Positions 46,063 through 58,110 of a stretch of DNA of 64,000 bases are shown here, piece by piece. Source of the stretch: Gentiana macrophylla (lineage: Eukaryota > Streptophyta > Magnoliopsida > Gentianales > Gentianaceae); assembly GCA_026214975.1 (NCBI GenBank), contig CM047813.1:36365871-36429870 (forward strand), read 5' to 3'. The position numbers and the translations under genes are program-made. The notes below the pieces were generated by a model. It had not been told where the DNA came from and ran no database searches. It worked only from the letters and a program-made list of their open reading frames with translations. Numbering within the stretch: the first letter of the stretch is position 1; each line of letters opens with the position of its first letter.

Positions 46063-48091
46063 ATCGGGGTAACCAGATGGGATCTTGGCCACTAAAGAAT
46101 TTTGAAAGATTCTTGAAAGTCAATTGGGAGTAGTTGACTAGTGGGAGCAAAATCATAAATCAAAAGACCATTTTTGATTTTGCGTGTATAAACAACAACA
46201 CTCTTTTATTTTCATTTTTATGTTGTAGTTTTAGCAAACTTTATATTTATGTTTTATTCTCGATTAGTAAAACCAAATTATGACTGTTAATTTTGAGAAA
46301 CGTTATCAAATATGGTTAAGTAATTTTAATCATTTTAAAATAAGCAATGACATGAGCAATCCCGTTATAGTAGTTAGAGACAAGGAGATTACATAATTGA
46401 TGCAGTGCTCCGAGACTTTAATTATTAATGAAAGCGGAAGCTCATGATATGATTAAATCATTTGAAATAAGTTTCAACAAATTAGTCATATATTGGATAC
46501 GATCCAAGATGATCATTCAGTCATACGATGACAATTAATTCAAACGTTGGATAAGAATGACCACATCTAATTTTGGAAAGGTTGTTTTCAAAATTGTAAG
46601 ATTTAAGTATCGACTTAATTCTATCATTGCTTAAGGTTAATTAGATAGTCAATGTTTTGAATACGATTCAAAAGGATAAATAAACTATTTAATAAACTTT
46701 ATGAAAGGAAATCAAAGACATAGCTCTTGTGATCTTTCTTAAGTCTTATGAAGACTACACTAAGAAACATTTACAAGTGCTTGAAGGATTAAAATGAAAG
46801 TTAGGGCATGTGCTTAAATAGAGAACTTATTGAAGTTTCTATTATAGGCAAGTAAGTTGAGATAAACCGATCTAACTTCAAGTCAACTCTTAGATATATG
46901 ATATCTTGCGAGTGTGATTAAATTAGAAAGATTAAATACAGATATGGAAGGCGAAGCAAACGTTGTAACACTTACCATATTCTGGATCTAGTAAACTGAT
47001 AAGGGAACTAAATAAATGTTATTATGTTCCGGTTCTTATAAAGAACATGCTTTCAGTTATTTGTTAGGATTTAGTAGACATATTCAATCGTAAAGAATAA
47101 ATGTTATTCCAATAAAGTTGGAAGGTCACTGAATCTAACATATTAGATTGATGTCACTATATAGATGATATATGTGATGAGATCTCAACTAAATATTTGT
47201 GTGGCTGTTATCCTTAACATTTGTGGTTGTTCTAGACATAGTCTCTCTGGAAGGGAAGCGTGTAATTAAACGTCATTCTGATGATGTTGAACCATATGAT
47301 TATGAATCATGTGGGTAATACGTATCTTATCTAAAGATGACTGAAATACCTTTTATTGAAAGGTTATAAAATCTAGAAAGTTTTCCAAAGCCTAAACATA
47401 CCGATGTTTGTTGGCTTATGACAATTAACGCCACAAATAATTGTTTATTAATCTCTGTGGATCGCTTTTAGAAATAGTTGAGTGTACTCGATGAAGTGCA
47501 TAATTCGAAAGCCCGAAAGTTCGAGCCAAGATGCGAATATGAGATTGATGAGCTACTTATTCTTCAATTGGATTGAAGTAATTAATACTGAAGTGTTGTT
47601 TGAGTCGTCTGCAAACGGAATAAGATTCTCCCTTGAAGGATACCATCTTTGGGATACACAATTAGATTGTGTTCCCAAAATGGAAATAACACTTTATATG
47701 ATAAAGGTGTGACGCAAGCCATGCGATGTATCCCTTACCCGTTTCGGGACAGTGCCCTTATACTTAACCTAGTTCCAAAGAATAAAGGTTGAATAAATTC
47801 CATATTAGGTTTGGAAGAGGATAATGTCGAATCTATCTTAACCGATGATTTGAAGTTTTCATAGGCAAAGTCAGAAAGGGCTTGGAGCCTAGTACGACAT
47901 ATGCAACTTTGTGGAATATCTTAGCAAGTACGCTAGATATTATTTAATCATCCGCGGAGCAAAATGTGTTTGTCTCCAAACATGCTGTCTTCTAGAGGAA
48001 GTGTTTCTTCCAAGAGAAACAGTGGGAGTGAATCAAATCTCAAAAGAGTTTGAGAACCACAAAGACATATTCAACCATAGGAACGTGAGCG

Positions 48092-48096
48092 GATGC
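48092..48096. repeat. Target-site duplication of element D (left copy)
   Basis: GATGC; identical to 55,378-55,382. Confidence 0.95.
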
Positions 48097-50173
48097 TGAT
48101 GAGCTAAAATTTACCCCTTCAAAAATACAATTTATAAAGACTCGCAACTGTGGGTAAACTAACTCTCTAACCAGCAGAGTACCGGGTCGATTGTTAGGAT
48201 AGCTACAGGAGTACGAGGTCGTCCCAAGAGAAATGTGGTTGTGAGTACCAAAGTGAACGTGGTTCTTAGTCTAGGCGATCAAAGTTGTGGTGATGTTTGT
48301 TATAGCTAAAACAGAAAATAAATATTATTCTAACGAGTTTAACTAAGTGCTTAAAAAGCATAGCCGAGCCATGATCCAACAGGTTATCTCCCCACAGGAA
48401 AAACTTGATAAGGAGTGTGTTTTAACCAACCTACCTTTCCACAGTATTTTAACGACATCCACGGGTGCCAACTCCTAATTCTGGTGTTAAGATCTGAACA
48501 ACTCTCACTCAACACCCTATGTGAAGTTAATTAATTTTCCCTTTAGAAAACCGATTAACCTAACATGATTACGCTCTTTGAGTCGCTTCGAACAACGATG
48601 ACAAACCTCAGTATTGGAAACGGTCCTAACAACTAGGCCGAATCTACGCAACGATCCCAAAACCCCTTTTTCCCACATCTCACCGCAAAATGCATTTATA
48701 GGTTCGATGTGTGTGACAGTGGACTAGATGATCAATCTAATTCAAAGACGTTTAGAATAAGTTTTAGGACGTGGATTAATCATTAAAACATTATATTACG
48801 TGCTACACAACTCCCATCTCGTCTACCGAGGGTTGATTTCACCCGTTTTCACATAAATCGGCTATGTAACGAGATTAGCTAGTCATAATAACGGAAATAA
48901 CAACGAAATATAAATATATATCTAAATACATACATATATATATATATAAATACTAGTATATAGATATATATGCGTATATATAGATATATATATATATAAC
49001 AAGAAAGAAAAGAAACAACACGAAAGAAAACAAAACGGAAATAAAATAACTACAGCCTTATAGATATACGTATAGATATATAAATAGATATATATAGATA
49101 TAGATATATATATAGTATAATACGTATATATATATATATTTATACTAATTGCATAAAAGTAAAAGAAAGCAATAAAAAGCGGAAACAAAATTATATTAAA
49201 ACTATAACTAGTCGGGTTATTACACCGACATTATAACGACATATATTACATATAGGCCCCCAACATAAAAAACAGAAGCAGAAGGAGAAGGAGAAGAAAT
49301 GGAGAAAGGGGGCAAAGTTTACTCTGCATCTGCTCTCATATATATAGGCAATTTCAAAGAGCCGGACCGGTCCTGAAAGGGAGCCGGATCGGTCCTGAAT
49401 CATCATTTGCAATGATTACTTCTAACTGAATGCATGTGCAGGCGGTTATGTGTATATATATAATTATATAATTATATATTAAACTTCTAAAATCTATATC
49501 TTGAGTTGTAGACCTCCAAAAATCATGATTTAAACGTCATTAGAAATCTCTCGGAAAACTCTACAACTTTCATGAAGGACTCTTCTTCAGAAAATGTCGT
49601 TTTGATGAGCCATTCGTATGTCGTGTCGTTTTCGGGATTTCCACTAATACGAATTGATTAGCCACTTGACCACCATTTGAGTTGTAGAAGTCCGATTGAC
49701 GTGATTCAAAATGCGTTGGAAAGATTACTTGAAGATCTACGACTTTCATGAAGAAGTCATCCCCTGAAAATGCCTCTAAGCTGGGTCAAATCTTCGTCGA
49801 AAATATGTAACGATTAAGTACTTAAGAAAAATTTGATCCATTTGAACTCGTAAGCTTGTGGCACCTTCTTCTAACCCTCTAAACACCTCTTTTAGGGCTC
49901 AAAACATGTCGTTACGTAGGATTTTAGTCTACTTATAATCCTGCAATAAACCACCAAAATACCAAACGTAAATCCGACACGATACTCCGGTTACTAAACC
50001 GTAAAAAAACTAATAAAAACTTATAAAAACACGATATTTTATAAAATAGTCACGACTTATATATTTTTATGAAATCTAGGAATTAATGACTCAAATTGAT
50101 ATAAAGGTGCTCAAAATGATATTAAAAACGGGGTGAAATGTTATGAAAATAACAGTGAATTTTTCCGTCATCA
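48097..50173 (-). repeat. 3' LTR of element D
   Basis: 2,077 bp. TATA-like 'CCTATATATATGAG' (sense) at 49,337-49,348, with two 'GAGCCGGACCGGTCCTGAA'-type words at 49,359-49,399. Open frames at 48,922-49,188 come from TA-rich microsatellite text and are not genes. Confidence 0.95.
49337..49399 (-). promoter_or_regulatory. GGACCGGTCC words and TATA box in LTR D
   Basis: Two GCCGGAYCGGTCC palindromic words 21 bp apart lie upstream (element sense) of TATATATA. The same arrangement occurs at 54,539-54,602 in the other LTR. Confidence 0.6.
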
Positions 50174-50205
50174 CAACCCCCACTTAGCTTTTGGTCGTCC
50201 CTCGA
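50174..50205 (-). promoter_or_regulatory. Primary polypurine tract and hairpin-like motif of element D
   Basis: In element sense 'TTTTGTTCGAGGGACGACCAA' (imperfect stem around GGGA) then 'AAGCTAAGTGGGGGTTG' adjoining the LTR start TGATGACGG. A related 'CGTAAGTGGGGTAG' occurs about 1.06 kb upstream (51,232-51,246). Confidence 0.82.
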
Positions 50206-51981
50206 ACAAAATAAGCTATAAAATAAAATGAATGAGGAAAAATTCATGAAGATATAAAATATAAAGGCCAACCAGATGATGTAACCAATCGAATCATAAC
50301 CACACGTTAACCTTAATATAAATGTATAACAGAGTGTGTGTGTGACAAGCCTTTTCAATTTCCACTTTCCCCTCTTGAATAAATCAAGCAAACGCACAAA
50401 TATCCATTCAGACAATCCTAATGACTTTCCTAGGTATAGGCAGTAACAGTTCTACACAAAGTCCTCCCGTGTACTCATTAGGATAATCCCTAAAGCATAT
50501 CATTCAGTTTATACTGGGGATAGTCAGAAGAAAACTAAGTTATAAACCATGCTCTATTTTTTTTTTTTCCTCATAGAATACTAACATATCCGAACTCATT
50601 GCCAAAATTGACTATCTTGCAAGCGTCATGAGGTGAGATTGAATACATTAATACCTATCTAACTATTTTTTTTTTTTTTTTTTTTTAATGTGTAGCATAT
50701 GCCCTCATTCCCAAAGAATAGGATGTTTCGTGATAACACCCTAGCCGGACTAATATCGATCATCGAGCGATCCGGGAGCTTTTAAGCCTCATAGTGGTAT
50801 AGACGTTTCGTGATAACGCCTACCGCACTCAAATCATTGGTAGCTACAACCGACATATATATAGTTTATCTTATTTTGACATTCTTTCTATCACATTCAA
50901 ACCTTCGATATTCACAATTACATGTTCGAAGTTAGGTACTAAGTTATCGCTATTTCTAGGATAAACCACTAGGATACTGAATGGATACAGTTTAAAATTT
51001 TCGCTTCAATATCAAAGGCTTACGTGAAGGAATTCATGTTACACAAATAAATTTAGGCTAAAATGCACTTACGGTTCACTTTGGTTATACATATCCAAAT
51101 TAATCATTACATCTTTAAATCCATGAAATATATACCTTATACTGATTATTTTAATCAACTAAATAATGCTCGAAAAAGAATCAAAAACTAAGGGTTTAAA
51201 CACTTACTCGCCATTTCTAAACCAACCGCACTTCTACCCCACTTACGATTTTGTATTATTCTCAGAGTGTAAATGAGATAGAGAGGAAGACTTAGCTTAT
51301 AAACCAGGCAGAAAGATGCTATCGAATCCCGTGAATGACCATGAGAAAGCACGATCCGAATCCCTATACCAAAACTTAAAACAAAGAAAACACGGGACAT
51401 GGTCCTCGTGCGAAGACATCGAATAGGGATATGGGAATAATAAGATAATGGCCTCGTTACGTCGAAAAATTCGATAGGCAATATATATATAGCTTTAGAT
51501 GGAAAAATAACCCACACGGGTAAAGCACGTAACATCTAAGCATATACGTATCACATGAGCATATATCATAGTCAAGTCACTATTCCTAAATTCATTTTAT
51601 TACACACACGCTTTTATTAAGGTGAGAATACTCACCACTATACTACAACTACTAGAAATTTGAAACAGACTAGATCATAAAATGAAATGTAGTGAGTCTT
51701 GTATACCCAGATCCTCAAGGGTTCTACAACCTAAGTCCAAGAAATGATGTATTTGAATGTTTTCTTTAAATTCCTCGGGATTTTCGGATAACCACCTAAT
51801 CATTCCTCTTAATGACATTCAAACATTCATCCCGAGACTTGGTTGTGCTTTGTGTTCATCTTTCATACAAATTCTACATTTCATTCGCACTAGTCTTATC
51901 CAAATTATTATTATCGGGCTGCCTCCCGGTAGCGCTTTTGTTTAACGTCGTTTGCTCGACTAAAGTAGTATTTACAAGTTA
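50206..51981 (-). other. 3' non-coding internal part of element D
   Basis: No recognised protein. It contains poly-T runs (50,551-50,569 and 50,667-50,686) and a 'TAAGTGGGGT' secondary tract at 51,232-51,246. It repeats text types seen in B ('gaataggayrtttcg(a/t)gataa', near 50,718 and 50,803, compare 3,648 and 3,731), linking B and D to one lineage. Confidence 0.7.
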
Positions 51982-51999
51982 TCAACCAAAATCGTAACT

Positions 52000-52964
52000 T
52001 AAGAAGATCAAAAGCTTAAGAAAAATTAACAATGCGAGAACCAAAGAAATTAAATTGTCTAGAAACGCATTACCTCGTTTGGCTCTCGATGCCATATCCT
52101 CCCAAACCAGAGAATCTTCTTTTATCGATCGTCGAACCATCTTCTTTGCTATTCCATAAAGTTCATCCATTGGGAGTACACAAATCGGACCGCAAAATTC
52201 ATCCTCACAGAGTGGACGAATGTAGTAATCCGGGACCGATATATTAACTATTACCAACTCTCCCAGTGGGCTTTGCTAAAGATGGCCAATCAATCTCTCG
52301 CTCCTCTAACTCTGTCATCTCCAAATCTTGCACTTTTTCTTCGCAAACCGAATTATCAACCTTATTCTCAACCTCGAACTTCTTCAAAGATAACCTCATC
52401 ATCATCCCTAACCACCTCACATGTCTCTCGCCTCTTTCACATACCTCACTAATTCAATCAATTGCCCCACCTTGTCTTGAAGATTTCTTATAAGCGAGTC
52501 AAGATTACCTTGAACTCCTGCATGTCCAACGATCGCTCTTCCAAGATCTCGGTTCAATCGTTCTAGTTGCTCTATTTGACTGTCGGTGAATTCTTCTTGT
52601 GGCATGGGGGCGCACTGATCATATTGACTTTGATTCATCGGAGGTGAGTAGTAGTCCTCTTGCCATTCCGCATACATCGATCGATGGTGAATATGGTTAA
52701 AGCTATCAACGTCTTTGAGTATGAACACCGTAATCTGATAAGCATTAGGGTTCGGGTAACCTCGTAATGGTGTGGCTCATAACTCGAATAACCATAATTC
52801 TGGTCCTGGTATGCACTAGGGCACCGATAATTCCATGAACCTTGGTTATTCTCATTGTTGATATTGAGGCTCGCATACCTGAACCGTTGTTGATAAGGTT
52901 GGTAGGGGTATTGTTGTTCAAATTTGTAGTAGTTTGATTGAAAAATCCATCCATTTAAGCTCAA
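52000..52964 (-). pseudogene. Unknown gag-sized protein of element D (frame-broken)
   Basis: I do not recognise a family. On the minus strand a start at 52,964 gives MSLNGWIFQSNYYKFEQQYP, then a Tyr/Gln/Asn-rich stretch (to 52,760). After an indel near 52,735 comes MYAEWQEDYYSPPMNQSQYD and a leucine-spaced coiled coil, QIEQLERLNRDLGRAIVG...NLDSLIRNLQDKVGQLIELV (to 52,425). After another shift comes an acidic part, CEEKVQDLEMTELEEREIDW (52,350-52,290), and then VPDYYIRPLCEDEFCGPICV, VWEDMASRAKRGN (52,235-52,045), ending at a possible GT donor. About 300 codons in all. It starts about 330 bp from the PBS, the position of gag. No zinc knuckle is seen. It may be a gag-like or accessory protein specific to this lineage. 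Confidence 0.55.
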
Positions 52965-53276
52965 TCGCTAGATCTCGAAAAACAACAATAAAACAATAAA
53001 AATTTTCTTTTTTTTTTTTCTTTTTTTTCGTAAACACACGATATTTAGACCCTCAAAAGTTATGGTTGCCGAAGGCCCTAATCCCCAGTTTTAGCCAGAC
53101 TTACAAGATATCACCCTCCGAAGAGGCTAAGTACCAAAGTCGTATTCAAACCGAGTTCAGACAATATCACTTCAAAGATCCATAGCTCTTTGTCGACATC
53201 TAAATAAAACAAGAAAATAAAAACCTAGGCCCAAGCCTTCGGTTCACTTACAAGATATCACAACAATATCACACAT

Positions 53277-53294
53277 TTCCCGGCATCGGCGCCA
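53277..53294 (-). promoter_or_regulatory. Primer-binding site of element D (tRNA-Asp-like)
   Basis: Sense 'TGGCGCCGATGCCGGGAA', 4 nt after the 5' LTR. It differs at two or three positions from the B site, TGGCGCCGTTGCCGGGGA. Confidence 0.85.
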
Positions 53295-53298
53295 ATTT

Positions 53299-55377
53299 TG
53301 ATGGGCTAAAATTTACCCTTCAAAAATACAATTTATAAAGACTCATAATCAGGGTAAACTAACTCTCTAACCAAAGCAGAGTACCGGGTCGATTGTTAGG
53401 ATAGCTACAGGAGTACGAGGTCGTCCCAAGAGAAATGTGGTTGTGAGTACCAAAGTGAACGTGGTTCTTAGTCTAGCGATCAAAGTTGTGGTGATGTTTG
53501 TTATAGCTAAAACAGAAAATAAATATTATTCTAACGAGTTTAACTAAGTGCTTAAAAAGCATAGCCGAGCCATGATCCAACAAAGTTATCTCCCCACAGA
53601 AAAACTTGATAAGGAGTGTGTTTTAACCAACCTACCTTTCCACAAAGATTTTAACGACATCCACGGGTGCCAACTCCTAATTCGTGTTAAGATCTCGAAC
53701 AACTCTCACTCAACACCCTATGTGAAGTTAATTAATTTTCCCTTTAGAAAACCGATTAACCTAACATGATTACGCTCTTTGAGTCGCTCGAACAACGATG
53801 ACAAACCTCAGTATTGGAAACGGTCCTAACAACTAGGCCGAATCTACGCAACGATCCTAAAACCCCTTTTTTCCACATCTCACCGCAAAATGCATTTATA
53901 GGTTCGATGTGTGTGACAAAGGACTAGATGATCAATCTAATTCAAAGACGTTTAGAATAAGTTTTAGGGCGTGGATTAATCATTAAAACATTATATTACG
54001 TGCTACACAACTCCCATCTCGTCTACCGAGGGTTGATTTCACCCGTTTTCACATAAATCGGCTATGTAACGAGATTAGCTAGTCATAATAACGGAAATAA
54101 CAACGAAATATAAATATATATCTAAATACATACATATATATATATATATATATAAATACTAGTATATAGATATATATGCGTATATATAGATATATATATA
54201 TATAACAAGAAAGAAAAGAAACAACACGAAAGAAAACAAAACGGAAATAAAATAACTACAGCTATATAGATATACGTATAAATATATAAATAGATATATA
54301 TAGATATAGATATATATATAGTATACGTATATATATATATATTTATACTAATTGCATAAAAGTAAAAGAAAGCAATAAAAAGCGGAAACAAAATTATATT
54401 AAAACTATAACTAGTCGGGTTATTACACCGACATTATAACGACATATATTACATATAGGCCCCCAACATAAAAAACAGAAGCAGAAGGAGAAGGAGAAGA
54501 AATGGAGAAAGGGGGCAAAGTTTACTCTGCATCTGCTCTCATATATATAGGCAATTTCAAAGAGCCGGACCGGTCCTGAAAGGGAGCCGGATCGGTCCTG
54601 AATCATCATTTGCAATGATTACTTCTAACTGAATGCATGTGCAGGCGGTTATGTGTATATATATAATTATATAATTATATATTAAACTTCTAAAATCTAT
54701 ATCTTGAGTTGTAGACCTCCAAAAATCATGATTTAAACGTCATTAGAAATCTCTCGGAAAACTCTACAACTTTCATGAAGGACTCTTCTTCAGAAAATGT
54801 CGTTTTGATGAGCCATTCGTATGTCGTGTCGTTTTCGGGATTTCCACTAATACGAATTGATTAGCCACTTGACCACCATTTGAGTTGTAGAAGTCCGATT
54901 GACGTGATTCAAAATGCGTTGGAAAGATTACTTGAAGATCTACGACTTTCATGAAGAAGTCATCCCCTGAAAATGCCTCTAAGCTGGGTCAAATCTTCGT
55001 CGAAAATATGTAACGATTAAGTACTTAAGAAAAATTTGATCCATTTGAACTCGTAAGCTTGTGGCACCTTCTTCTAACCCTCTAAACACCTCTTTTAGGG
55101 CTCAAAACATGTCGTTACGTAGGATTTTAGTCTACTTATAATCCTGCAATAAACCACCAAAATACCAAACGTAAATCCGACACGATACTCCGGTTACTAA
55201 ACCGGTACAAAAACTAATAAAAACTTATAAAAACACGATATTTTATAAAATAGTCACGACTTATATATTTTTATGAAATCTAGGAATTAATGACTCAAAT
55301 TGATATAAAGGTGCTCAAAATGATATTAAAAACGGGGTGAAATGTTATGAAAATAACAGTGAATTTTTCCGTCATCA
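53299..55377 (-). repeat. 5' LTR of element D
   Basis: 2,079 bp. It differs from the partner LTR mainly in 53,299-53,930 in compact clusters where this copy reads 'caaag' and the other 'cag' or 'cagt' (for example 53,363, 53,582, 53,643 and 53,917). The rest is nearly identical. Confidence 0.95.
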
Positions 55378-55382
55378 GATGC
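55378..55382. repeat. Target-site duplication of element D (right copy)
   Basis: GATGC, identical to 48,092-48,096. Confidence 0.95.
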
Positions 55383-56828
55383 CACATAGCGATGAGGTGT
55401 AAAACACTGCTCAGTGCACACAAAGGTTCTGTAAGTCTGTGGATAACCTCAAGCCTGAAAAGGCTGCTGGTATGTTCATCTTGAAGAATGAATATCTCAC
55501 GACTTATGAAAGAATGTTTGAAAGGCAATATTGAGAGATATGGCCAGGAGCCATAATATCTGAATTAGATTCCATCAGTGACAACCAGGTTGTGAACCTA
55601 GTCTGTCTTACCTAGAGGGAATGTCCATGTAAGGCTGAGCCTAGTTCTATTCAGATTATGCTTGTTGTAACTTGATATCATGGCTATATGATAGTGTTGA
55701 AGACGTTGGGCAGAAAGCTCGATGTTCATAGACAATAACATGATATGTGAGCCCACGAGATCCATTTATGGACTCAAACAAGTTTCTCTAGATGATTTCA
55801 TTGTTTGATAATCAAAGGAGTTTGATTTAGTCAAAAGAAGGATATGCCCAATGTGCAAGATGGATAGTGGGAGTGTGTTACGATTTTCGAGTAAGGTATT
55901 GGATATCTCTCTCGAGAATAATCACCCCATGTCACAGTCAATTAATGTTTGGTAGTTCAAGGTCTTTACGAAAGCACTTGGATTGGCAGTTCTTAATTTT
56001 GGAAATAAGAATCTATAGCGATAGATTTAACTGCTGTTAGATTATAGTTTACCTATATAGATGTGATGCTAAAAGGAGTTTAGTATAGATCGCGATAGGG
56101 ATACTGCTGGCCAGTGTTCTCAAGATCTATCTATGTTAGGACGTTAGTCCTAAAGATAAGGTGAAAGATGATTCTTATGGAAGGTTTCCTTTGCTACGGC
56201 GATAGGAACCATCATAAAGGCAATGCCGGATGTTCATACTCCATGAAGAGTCATGAGAAAGTATAAAAGTAAATCTGGTGAATGTCGAGAATATCCTTAA
56301 ACTAGTTAAGGAAGAGTTCCTAGTTTACTGAAACTTGGAAATAAATTAACATAGTTATTCAGACGTGTACCCTGAGTCTTATGAAGGCGAGTGGGAGCTA
56401 GTGTCTGGGTTTGCAGTCACTTTGATTAAGTGATACAGTGAGCTGGAAATGTTCTAGCCTATGGGTCACTGTAAATTCTACAACGAGGCCAAAACATAGT
56501 AGTGCCTTAGAGGCACAAATGAGCAAGATACATGGATCTATAAGGTTCATTCCTGAACCTTATACGGTTCTTCCACCTTTTCTATATAGTTGATATAGTA
56601 AGTGGATTCATTGCTTGAAGCAAGGACCGTGGTCTTGTCGAGATTCGTGTATGTGTTGAGGCGCCTCCTTTGACTTGGTCATTTGGAGCATGGTATGAAG
56701 ATAGTTCGAGTCCCCACGGATAGCGATCCGCTTTATGGCTAGAAATGGTTGCGAGTATTGCATGAGATTCTTGTGTTTTAACTTGGTCTTGTGTGTGCTA
56801 GTGATTGGTTTTAGGCCACGTGGGAGAT
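55383..56828 (+). other. Internal region of element E, right of D
   Basis: 1.45 kb with no coding domain recognised, ending in the tract 'CACGTGGGAGAT' at 56,817-56,828 before the 3' LTR. Confidence 0.7.
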
Positions 56829-58017
56829 TGTTGGAATAGTGTCCTAAACCCAATCGGGTTGGACCGGATCCGATCGGGTCGGATCATTTCTACTATTTCT
56901 TTATGTTTATACGTATATTAAATGGCTTTTATGTTGTCATATATATGTTCTTTTAAAGGACCAATTGTGAATTGTTATATGATAACGTCCTTAGTATTAA
57001 ACTGTGATAGAGAAACCATGATAGGCGATCATGGTTGATGAGATCTCTAATCACTTTAATAAGTTTGATACTTAAATGTCTCTAGGCTGATGTACTATTA
57101 AACAGGGCATTGATAGTATAAACAGACTAGCACGTATTAGATGTCTTCATCTTTAAGGGCGTGGATAGATCTCGCCTATCGAAGTGTAGAGACACTTGGG
57201 TATGACGTGGACGTGTATTAGAGAATGCGTACGTTAGACTGACCCACTTACATGGATATGTGTCACACTATGTGGAGGTTGTGTAATTATCCTTAGGACC
57301 GGAGTCTTCATGGCATCACGGTGTGGATTGTCATGCTTTGACACTATTGAGGTTTCCAACCACGGGAGATCATGCGGTAGTGATTGGGTATGATCATCAA
57401 GCATGCGGGAGTATACATGATTGGTCGTCCGGGAATCGCGTATCCTATGATTAGGATCGAATATCCGAAATGGCCTTCTTATAAGGAATGTCTTACTCTC
57501 GTGAATCTTTGCAAAGTGGGAGTAAATGAGTTACTTGAGAGAGCATGATATCCAGATTATAAGATACGTTCGTTAATGTTTGACACTCGACGTGCACGAC
57601 CGTATGGATATTATTACGAATGATAGGATTGTAAGTTACACGGTAATCGCTTTTTCACATGAAAGGTAGTAGTCATTGCGCTTGACTCTTCCGATGATTG
57701 GGGTCACGGTGTGTTGCTAGACGCTATCCCGTGATCGTTAGGCATGAAGGGCATTTTCGTAATTTGCACTTTGTTTCTACGGCCAACATATTCGGAAGCC
57801 TATCGGGTCACACACATAAGAATATCTAGCCGGATTAAAATGTGGTTATAGATGATAACCAAATAAGGAAAGTTTATCTCGAGACTATAAAGGTTATAGT
57901 GGTAAATTAATATGGTGGTATTTATTTATTATGAATAAATAAAATACAAGATATTAATTATATTAAATAAAGAATATTCCGGAAGCCAATTTGTTGGTCA
58001 AAGGGGCCCCACATTTA

Positions 58018-58066
<49 letters not shown>
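56829..58066 (+). repeat. 3' LTR of element E, first part
   Basis: Starts TGTTGGAATAG after the PPT. It matches 42,176-43,370 and then, lacking about 65 bp of the 5' LTR, enters an AT microsatellite (58,022-58,064) into which the Helitron inserted. Confidence 0.93.
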
Positions 58067-58067
<1 letters not shown>

Positions 58068-58110
58068 TAGTTGTTATATGTGTGCTTTGCACACACTTGC
58101 CCTTGTTTTG
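58067..58110 (-). promoter_or_regulatory. Helitron 3' terminus with hairpin
   Basis: Sense ...GTGTGCAAAGCACAC, ATATAACAA, CTAG. The palindrome is thought to act as the rolling-circle termination signal. Confidence 0.85.

Larger units (their letters stand above)
44226..48091 (+). other. Internal region of element E, left of D, no coding domain seen
   Basis: No gag, protease, integrase, RT or RNase H motif on either strand. It has a short minisatellite (44,595-44,880), three copies of a 'TGATCGGCCCTCGTCGGGA' motif (45,782, 45,892 and 46,044), and paired 'cacata(a/g)agatgtga' phrases around a 'gttgactagtcaac' palindrome (45,935-46,005). The 76-codon frame at 47,482-47,712 has no recognised motif. 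Confidence 0.7.
48097..55377 (-). mobile_element. Element D: young Athila-like LTR retrotransposon with one unknown ORF
   Basis: 7,281 bp on the minus strand: LTRs 48,097-50,173 and 53,299-55,377, TG...CA ends, a GATGC TSD, a tRNA-Asp-like PBS (sense TGGCGCCGATGCCGGGAA, 53,277-53,294) and the tract 'AAGTGGGGGTTG'. Beyond the first roughly 650 bp the two LTRs are almost identical by eye, so insertion was recent. The 3.1-kb internal region has no pol; only a frame-broken gag-sized ORF (52,964-52,000) is visible. D is inserted in the internal region of E. Confidence 0.95.

Noticed and set aside
48922..49188. Tyr/Ile-rich minus-strand frames here and at 54,122-54,391
   Set aside because: TA-rich microsatellite text in the two LTRs of D; present in both copies only because the LTRs are duplicates.
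58022..58064. AT run considered as part of the Helitron terminus
   Set aside because: It belongs to the target microsatellite of LTR E (the 5' LTR has one at 43,434-43,488); the Helitron ends at CTAG, 58,067.
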